A DNA stretch of 64,000 nt from contig CAWEAS010000034.1 of the NCBI GenBank assembly GCA_963807015.1, positions 682,001-746,000 of the forward strand, read 5' to 3'. The translations under genes and the position numbers were made by a program. This document shows, piece after piece, positions 58,700 through 64,000 of the stretch; position 1 is the stretch's first letter, and each line of letters opens with the position of its first letter. The DNA is from JAJPKK01 sp963807015 (GTDB taxonomy: Bacteria > Pseudomonadota > Alphaproteobacteria > Rhizobiales > Xanthobacteraceae). Under the pieces are notes generated by a model. That model was not told where the DNA came from, did no database searches, and saw only the letters and a program-made list of their open reading frames with translations.

Positions 58700-59679
58700 G
58701 CGTGCGCGAGTACGTTCGAGCGGCCGCTTTTGCGGCCGCCGTTGCAGCGGCTGCGATCGGAATCGCGGGCGCGGCGGAGCAAAGCTGGCCGGCGCGGCTC
58801 GTGCGCATCATCGTGCCGGCGGCGGCGGGGGGCTCGTCCGATGCGGCGGCACGGCTCGTCGCCCAGCACTTGCAGGCGACGTTCCACCAATCCTTCATCA
58901 TCGAGAACAAGCCCGGCAACGGCAATGCCTTGGGCGCGGCTTTCGTCGCAGCCGCAAAGCCCGACGGCTATACGCTGCTGGTGTCGAATTCGGCCTCGAA
59001 CCTCACGGTGCCGCTCGTCTCCAAGACCGCGGGCTATGATCCGGTGACCGACTTTACCCACATTGTCATGTTGACCCGTTCGCCTTACGTGCTCGCGGTC
59101 CATCCCGGTCTTGGCGTGCGCACGCTTGACGGCTTCATCGCCAAGGCGAAGGCCGAGAAGCTGTCCTACACGGCCGCGAATCGTGGCGGGCTCGGCAATA
59201 TCGGCGGCGAATATTTTCAGCACCTCGCGCACATCACGATGCAACACGTGCCCTATCGCGGCGGCGGCCCGGCGGTGAGCGACGCCATCGCGGGCCACGT
59301 GCCGGCGATTTTCTTGCCCGTTTCGACGCTCGGCGAGCATATCCGCATCGGCGCGTTGACGGCGCTAGCGATTTCCTCGCCCGAGCGCGTGGCGGCGCTG
59401 CCCGATGTGCCGACGTTCACCGAACAAGGCTATCCGGACCTCGTGCTGTTCTCGTGGTTCGGACTTTCAGCGCCGAAGAATCTCGATCCGGAGATCGTTG
59501 CCCGCATCAACCGGGAAGCGCGCGCCTTCCTCGCCGAGCCGCAGATGAAGAAGCTCGCGGAGAACGATGCCTCGGCACCGCTCGACGCCGACCCCGCGGG
59601 GTTCACGCGCTACATCGCCGCCGAGGTTGCGCGCTGGGGCGAGGTGGTCCGAGCGCTCGACATCACGGGCGAGGAATAG
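58696..59679 (+). CDS. TctC/Bug-family solute-binding protein (copy 3)
   Basis: A 327-residue periplasmic binding protein. The start is TTG 58696, overlapping the cupin stop (TTGA); GTG 58702 is an alternative. The signal peptide ends near AGAAEQ, then WPARLVRIIVPAAAGGSSDAAAR, the ENKPGNGNALGAAF segment, PDGYTLLVSN, and the PYRGGGPAVSDAIAGHVPAIF ligand-site region. Its place inside the cluster suggests it captures the substrate of the pathway, perhaps an aromatic acid. The permease partner is not local; tctAB at 37888-39971 could serve, but this is inference. Confidence 0.92.
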   Translation: MSVREYVRAAAFAAAVAAAAIGIAGAAEQSWPARLVRIIVPAAAGGSSDAAARLVAQHLQATFHQSFIIENKPGNGNALGAAFVAAAKPDGYTLLVSNSASNLTVPLVSKTAGYDPVTDFTHIVMLTRSPYVLAVHPGLGVRTLDGFIAKAKAEKLSYTAANRGGLGNIGGEYFQHLAHITMQHVPYRGGGPAVSDAIAGHVPAIFLPVSTLGEHIRIGALTALAISSPERVAALPDVPTFTEQGYPDLVLFSWFGLSAPKNLDPEIVARINREARAFLAEPQMKKLAENDASAPLDADPAGFTRYIAAEVARWGEVVRALDITGEE

Positions 59680-59742
59680 CGCCGCGGTCGGGCCGGTGCG
59701 GCCGCGTGCAGCGCTTTGCCCGCCCTGCCCGTCCGCGATACG

Positions 59743-61422
59743 ATGCGTGCCCAAATATTAGAACACCATCGACCAGCCATGCTTGAGCGCGTTCCGACCA
59801 GCTACGACGATCGCATCTACGGCCCGGAGTGGCGCGCCTGGGTGGACCCGGAAATACCGGACGCAATCACGCCGACCACGCTGCTGCTCGATCGCCATCT
59901 CGGCACGCCGGTGGAGCACAAGCCGGCCGTCATCGTCGATGGCGAAGCGACCACGTACCGCGCGCTTGCCGAGCGCGTTGCCGCGGCGTCGGCCGGGCTG
60001 CAGGCGATCGGCGTCGTGCCGGAAGACCGCATTCTCCTGTTCGGCACCGATAGCCTCGACTATGTCGTGATGTGGCTTGCGACAGTCGGGGCCGGCGCCA
60101 TTCCCGCCGTCGTCTCCGATCTCTACAAGCCGCGCGATCTCCTCTACTTCCTGCGCGACACCGCGGTGCGGATGCTGTTCATCGATGCGGAGCAACTCGG
60201 CAAGCTCGTCGAGATCGCGAGCGAACTGCCGGCGACGCTCCAAACGATCATCATTCGCGGCGAATTCCCGAGCGAGATCGCGGGGAAGTTCGCACAGCGC
60301 AATGTGCTCGGATTCCCTGCCATCGCGGAGACGAACGCGCCGGCAAGTGCGCCCTGCCCGCGTCATCCGAACGATGTCGCCTACATGTTCTTCTCCGGCG
60401 GCACGACCGGCACTGCCAAGGGCATCACCCATCTCGCCCACGATTTCATGCTGGTGCCGGCGCGCCACGGAAAGTTCTGGCAATACCGCGAAAGCGACGT
60501 TGTCCTCGCCACGTCGAAGAAATATTTCACCCACGGGCTGTGGCCGGGCCTGCTGATCCCGCTCTATTGGGGCGCGACCGCGGTGCTGATCCGCAAACCG
60601 CCGACGCCTGAGATCGTGCTACGGACAATGGCGGACCACAAGGTGACGAAGCTCGTCACGGTGCCGACCGTGCTCAAAAACATTCTCGAGCACGTGCGGC
60701 TTTCGGGCACGAAGCCGCACTTTCCCTGGCTCGACTTCGTCGTCAGCGCGTCGGAGAAAATCCCGCCGGAGATCTTTTCGCGCTTTCACGAGCAGTTCGG
60801 CGTCGAGCTGTTCGATTCGATCGGAAGCTCAGAGATCACCTATGAGTGGATCGCGAACCGCCAGCGGGAATTCAAGCGCGGCAGCCTCGGCAAGCCGGTG
60901 TTCGGCTACGAGGTGCGGCTGGTGAATCCGGACCACGGCGATGTGACCGAACCCAACGTCCCCGGCGAAGCCTGGATCAAGAGCAAGACGGCGTGCTTCT
61001 TCTACTGGCGCAAATACGACAAGTCGCGCGAGACCTTCATCGGCGAATGGACGCGCACGGGCGACAACCTCTATTTTGACGAGGACGGCTTCTTCTGGTT
61101 CTCGGGCCGCGACAACGACATGTTCAAGGTCAAGGGCCTGTGGGTGACGCCGATCGACATCGAGGCGGCGCTCACGGGACACGCCGCAGTGCGCGAGGCC
61201 GCAGTGGTCTCGTTCGCGGACGACGACGGCTTCACCAAGCCGAAAGCCTACGTCGTGCTGCGCCAGGGCTTCGAACAGAGCGACACGCTGATTACGGAAC
61301 TGTGCGCCGCCGTGCGCCCGCTCGGCGGTTACAAGGTGCCGGCGCGCTTCGAGTTCATCGACGAGCTGCCGCGCACGACGCTCCTCAAGATCGACCGGCG
61401 CTCGTTGCGCGCGCGAGGATGA
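59743..61422 (+). CDS. Benzoate-CoA ligase-like AMP-forming acyl-CoA synthetase
   Basis: A 559-residue adenylate-forming enzyme making aryl- or acyl-CoA. P-loop SGGTTGTAKG (about residues 220-229), the A5-type FDSIGSSEITYEW, A7 GEWTRTGDNLYFDEDG, A8 FWFSGRDNDMFKVKGLWV and the catalytic Lys in the final PRTTLLKIDR. The YKPRDLLYFLRDT stretch and length resemble benzoate/4-hydroxybenzoate-CoA ligases. The start may be ATG 59743 or 59779; the segment between is not conserved. Four bases of overlap or near-overlap couple it to the hydrolase gene that follows. Confidence 0.92.
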   Translation: MRAQILEHHRPAMLERVPTSYDDRIYGPEWRAWVDPEIPDAITPTTLLLDRHLGTPVEHKPAVIVDGEATTYRALAERVAAASAGLQAIGVVPEDRILLFGTDSLDYVVMWLATVGAGAIPAVVSDLYKPRDLLYFLRDTAVRMLFIDAEQLGKLVEIASELPATLQTIIIRGEFPSEIAGKFAQRNVLGFPAIAETNAPASAPCPRHPNDVAYMFFSGGTTGTAKGITHLAHDFMLVPARHGKFWQYRESDVVLATSKKYFTHGLWPGLLIPLYWGATAVLIRKPPTPEIVLRTMADHKVTKLVTVPTVLKNILEHVRLSGTKPHFPWLDFVVSASEKIPPEIFSRFHEQFGVELFDSIGSSEITYEWIANRQREFKRGSLGKPVFGYEVRLVNPDHGDVTEPNVPGEAWIKSKTACFFYWRKYDKSRETFIGEWTRTGDNLYFDEDGFFWFSGRDNDMFKVKGLWVTPIDIEAALTGHAAVREAAVVSFADDDGFTKPKAYVVLRQGFEQSDTLITELCAAVRPLGGYKVPARFEFIDELPRTTLLKIDRRSLRARG

Positions 61423-61424
61423 CC

Positions 61425-62327
61425 ATGCCCGATCTCGCCGATCTCTTTCCCGGTTTTGCGTCGCGCTGGATCGACACGTCGGCAGGACGAATTTATGCGC
61501 GCGCCGGCGGCAGCGGGCCGCCGCTGATGCTGCTGCACGGCTACGCCCAGACGAGCGTCATGTGGCATAAGGTTGCCGGCGAATTGTCGCAGCGGTTCGC
61601 GCTCGTCATTCCCGATCTTCCCGGCTACGGCTGGTCGGCGGTGCCGGAGGCGAGCGCTGACCATGCGCCCTACACCAAGCGCGCCATGGCTGCCGCGATG
61701 GTCGAGGTGATGGAAGCGCTCGGCCACGCGCGGTTCAGCCTCGCCGGCCATGACCGCGGCGGGCGCGTCGCCTATCGCCTGGCGCTCGATCATCCGGGAC
61801 GGCTCGCCAAGCTTGCGACGCTCGACATCGTGCCGACCTACGCCATGTGGCACGACATCGACGCCCGCCTCGCTTATCGCATCTGGCACTGGACCTTCCT
61901 CGCGCTGCCGGCCCCGGGCCCGGAAAACATCATCGGCCGCGATCCGATCGCGTTCTGGGACTGGAAGACCGCGCCCGGCACCAAGGCCAAGAGCCTCGCG
62001 CCGTTCGATCCGCGCGCGCTCGCCCATTACCGGGCGTTCTTCTCCGACCCGCTGCGCATTCACGCGACCTGCGAGGATTACCGCGCCGGCCGCACCACCG
62101 ATCTCGCGCACGACGAGGCCGACCGCGCCGCCGGGCGCAAGATCACCTGCCCGATGCTCGCCATCTGGGGATCGGCCGGCATTCCGAACGAGACCAAGAA
62201 CCCGCTCGACACCTGGCGCCAATGGGCAACCGACGTGCGCGGCTTTGCCATCGATTGCGGGCACTATCTCCCGGAAGAAAATCCGCAAGCGACCGCGAAG
62301 GCGCTCCTCGATTTTTTTGCGGGGTGA
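61425..62327 (+). CDS. Haloacetate (fluoroacetate) dehalogenase-like alpha/beta hydrolase
   Basis: A 300-residue hydrolase. Nucleophile elbow AGHDRGGRV with an Asp nucleophile and the D-R-x-x-R carboxylate-binding pattern of fluoroacetate dehalogenases. A TLDIVPT segment carries the acid, YRIWHWTF gives the His-Trp pair and CEDYRAG the Tyr that line the fluoride pocket, and GHYLPEENP gives the base His. All the pocket residues I know for the family are thus present. ATG 61425 has a GAGG site six bases upstream; ATG 61419 would overlap the ligase stop by four bases. It ends the catabolic cluster. Confidence 0.9.
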   Translation: MPDLADLFPGFASRWIDTSAGRIYARAGGSGPPLMLLHGYAQTSVMWHKVAGELSQRFALVIPDLPGYGWSAVPEASADHAPYTKRAMAAAMVEVMEALGHARFSLAGHDRGGRVAYRLALDHPGRLAKLATLDIVPTYAMWHDIDARLAYRIWHWTFLALPAPGPENIIGRDPIAFWDWKTAPGTKAKSLAPFDPRALAHYRAFFSDPLRIHATCEDYRAGRTTDLAHDEADRAAGRKITCPMLAIWGSAGIPNETKNPLDTWRQWATDVRGFAIDCGHYLPEENPQATAKALLDFFAG

Positions 62328-62340
62328 TGACGGCGCCGAG

Positions 62341-62483
62341 TTCGTAGGGTGGGCAAAGCGCGGCGAATGCCGCGCGTGCCCACGTCGAAGTCTCCGCGTC
62401 GATCGCTCTCTCCGCGTGGGCACGGCGGATCGACGCCGTGCGTCAATCATCAACGCCTCGGCCGCCTTTGCCCACCCTACGAA
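62341..62483. repeat. Family C hairpin repeat, copy 3 (complete)
   Basis: A 143-base element with ends ttcgtagggtgggcaaag and ctttgcccaccctacgaa, with internal nested inverted segments gcgcggcgaatgccgcgc and gtgcccacg / cgtgggcac. It lies between the hydrolase and the convergent MFS gene and probably terminates both. Its right arm (aacgcctcggccgcc) is the inverse of the left arms at 20563 and 35140. Confidence 0.8.
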
Positions 62484-62488
62484 TTCAC

Positions 62489-63739
62489 TCACGCGGCGAC
62501 GTGGGTCCGGGTGCCGAGGTTGAGGGTCGCGGAGAGGGCCGCCATCATCAGCGCGCTGATCGCGATCGGCACGAAAACGATCGCGGGCACGCCGGTCGCA
62601 TCCCAGATGAGCCCGCTCACGATCGGCACGATCACCGCGTAGCTGTAGCTGATGGTGAACATGCCGGCCGCCATGCGCGGCACGTCCTCTTGCCGGCACA
62701 GGATCGGCGGCAGGGCAAAGATCAGGATCAGCACGGAGGCCGCGCAAAATCCGAGCAGGCCAGCGCAGAAGATCACGACCGGGGCGTCGCCGACCATCAC
62801 GCCGACTGCGCCGAGAATGATCAGCGCGGCGAATGCGAGATAGGCGGCGGGACGCCGCTCCAGCCTGCCCGCGAGCCACAGCAACAGGAACGAGCCGGGC
62901 AGCTGACCGACATTGAGCGACACCAGGGCCGGGCCGATGAGATCGGCACGGCCGGTATCGGTGAGGAAGTCGGGCAGGAAGTGGTTGCTCGAGAAATAGG
63001 TCGCGTTGACGGCGCCCAGCATCAGGCCGAGCCGCCACATCAGGGCGCTGTTCCATTGCGGCCACCACAGCCGCGGCTGCTGCGGCGCGCTGGCGCCGGC
63101 GGGATTGCGCGGCGCCGCCAACAGCGCCACGGCGATGACGAGGCACGGTATCGCCCAGGCGACGGAGCCGAGCCGCCAGCTGCCGCCGACGAGCGGCAGC
63201 ACCAGCGGCACCATCAACCACACCGGCAGGATTTCGCCGACCAGAAGCCCGTTGGCGTAGACCGCGGTCGCAAAGCCGATCCGATCCGGCAGCCACGCGC
63301 GCGCGAGCGCCGGCATCGCCGGATGCATCACCGCGACACCGAATCCGGTGACGACCGTCGCGAGATAGAATTCGATCAACGTGTCCGCTAGCCCACGCAA
63401 TCCGCTGCCGAGCGCGGTCAAGACAAGTCCGCCGATCACGGTTGCGAGGGCGCCGAAGCGGGCGATCAGCAGCGATCCAGGAACGGCCGCAAAGGCGAAC
63501 AGCACGACCGGCAGGCCGGCGAGGATGCCGACCTGGGTCTCCGTCATGCCGAGGTCGGCGTGAATGGCGGGAATGAGCGGCGGCACCGCCAGAATCGTCA
63601 TGCGGGTTCCGGTGCCCGCGAGCCACAACAGGGCAACGCAGGTCGCGACATAGCCGCGGCCGTACCGCTCCTGTCCTCCCGGTGCGTGCATTCGTCCCGT
63701 CTCCGGCAGCGGGGTCTTCGGGAGGCTGCACACGCGCAA
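62489..63739 (-). CDS. MFS transporter, CynX/NimT-like
   Basis: A 416-residue, 12-helix major-facilitator protein. It resembles the cyanate/nitroimidazole-type group: LWLAGTGTRMTILAVPPLIPAIHADLGMTETQVGIL in parts, the GLPVVLFAFAAVPGSLLIARFG loop-2 region, a long central loop with AGASAPQQPRLWW between helices 6 and 7, and a second half ending LNLGTRTHVAA. The start is uncertain between ATG 63739 and ATG 63691. It converges with the catabolic cluster and follows a ModA-like gene on its strand. The substrate is unknown; an organic anion exporter or importer for the cluster is possible. Confidence 0.88.
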   Translation of the reverse strand: MRVCSLPKTPLPETGRMHAPGGQERYGRGYVATCVALLWLAGTGTRMTILAVPPLIPAIHADLGMTETQVGILAGLPVVLFAFAAVPGSLLIARFGALATVIGGLVLTALGSGLRGLADTLIEFYLATVVTGFGVAVMHPAMPALARAWLPDRIGFATAVYANGLLVGEILPVWLMVPLVLPLVGGSWRLGSVAWAIPCLVIAVALLAAPRNPAGASAPQQPRLWWPQWNSALMWRLGLMLGAVNATYFSSNHFLPDFLTDTGRADLIGPALVSLNVGQLPGSFLLLWLAGRLERRPAAYLAFAALIILGAVGVMVGDAPVVIFCAGLLGFCAASVLILIFALPPILCRQEDVPRMAAGMFTISYSYAVIVPIVSGLIWDATGVPAIVFVPIAISALMMAALSATLNLGTRTHVAA

Positions 63740-63829
63740 CTCCCGCTTGTTTTCTGGACGGGTCGCTTAGCATGGGCGTCGGTGGCGAGACAGTGCACCC
63801 GAGCGCACGGCTGCCATGAGGCGAACGCG

Positions 63830-64000
63830 TCAGCCCGGCTCCAGGCCCTGGCTCCGCTTGATTGCGGCAAGGGCGGGATCGGCGAGATAAGCAACGAGCC
63901 GCCCGGCGCCGCTGGGATTCTTCGCCGCGCGAAACACGCCCGCCGCAAACACCGAGATTTTCTGGACCTCGTCCGGCAGCGGGCCGACGATGTCGACGCC
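63830..64000 (-). CDS. ModA-like substrate-binding protein, C-terminal fragment cut by the window edge
   Basis: Only the last 56 residues are visible, in frame to the window edge. They read GVDIVGPLPDEVQKISVFAAGV, then NPSGAGRLVAYLADPALAAIKRSQGLEPG in parts and a TGA stop. The GPLPxE...FAAGV...A..L..YLxxP motif is the C-terminal end of molybdate-type (ModA/extracellular substrate-binding) proteins common in Hyphomicrobiales. The true ligand may be an organic acid rather than molybdate. It lies 90 bases upstream of the MFS gene on the same strand and could share its transcript. Confidence 0.75.
   Translation of the reverse strand, partial: GVDIVGPLPDEVQKISVFAAGVFRAAKNPSGAGRLVAYLADPALAAIKRSQGLEPG

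Noticed and set aside
61329..63773. 814-codon minus-strand open frame spanning the hydrolase and MFS region
   Set aside because: It runs opposite the dehalogenase-like gene and through the family C repeat, then in the wrong frame over the MFS gene. The composition is Arg/Ala-rich without motifs.

Overview
The window looks like chromosome of a high-GC alphaproteobacterium of the order Hyphomicrobiales (Bradyrhizobium / Rhodopseudomonas / Xanthobacteraceae type). The grounds are the codon bias, the abundance of tripartite-tricarboxylate (TTT) solute-binding proteins, the retropepsin-like membrane protease, the split of ABC transporter types, and several dispersed hairpin repeat families. There are no rRNA or tRNA genes, prophage or CRISPR array in view. 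The genus is inference.

Region by region: 0-8 kb is housekeeping (malic enzyme, MsrA, a Wza-like lipoprotein, dienelactone hydrolase, aspartic protease, TauE/SafE exporter, DusA). 8.4-11.6 kb has a hybrid sensor kinase overlapping a DgoK-type sugar kinase whose 3' end appears frameshifted. 11.6-15 kb is an SsuABC/TauABC-like ABC operon. 15.1-22.7 kb is a peptide/opine-type ABC operon with two tandem paralogous binding proteins, two permeases and two ATPases; a hairpin repeat has landed inside it and the last ATPase carries a frameshift in its Walker A motif. 22.7-30.5 kb has a CDF cation exporter, a patatin-NDH-2 pair, an alcohol dehydrogenase and a lone CoxL-like molybdenum hydroxylase subunit.

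At 30.5-33 kb is an AT-richer islet with divergent DUF4365 and DUF2806 genes, probably acquired and possibly defence-related. 33-40 kb has a metallohydrolase, a PPP phosphatase, a UbiD decarboxylase divergent from an enoyl-CoA hydratase, and TctA/TctB permeases. 40-48.7 kb has a HigB/HigA-like toxin-antitoxin pair, an amidase with a small AtzG/GatC-like partner behind a near-consensus promoter, a COG4705 membrane gene bracketed by a full and a truncated copy of a TctC gene start, a second TctC, a PdxA-family gene, and an AT-rich candidate PD-(D/E)XK protein. 48.7-54 kb has an alcohol dehydrogenase, small conserved genes, an alpha/beta hydrolase with a Cys nucleophile, a divergent PanB-like protein and an amidohydrolase. 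54-56.5 kb encodes a small secreted protein and a cytochrome c / beta-propeller fusion carrying an in-frame palindrome. 56.7-63.8 kb is a catabolic cluster (crotonase, gentisate-dioxygenase-like cupin, TctC, benzoate-CoA-ligase-like enzyme, haloacetate-dehalogenase-like hydrolase) next to an MFS carrier and the tail of a ModA-like binding protein.

A striking overall feature is the set of dispersed inverted repeats, here called families A (GTCATTCCGGGG ends), B (GTAGCCCGGATG ends), C (TCGTAGGGTGGGC or TCGTAGGGCGG ends) and D (CCCCTC..CCCGCAAGCGGG palindromes). One B copy sits inside an A copy, one D copy lies in frame within a coding sequence, and one C copy separates two genes of an ABC operon. 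All product calls come from reading motifs in the translations; no database search was possible.
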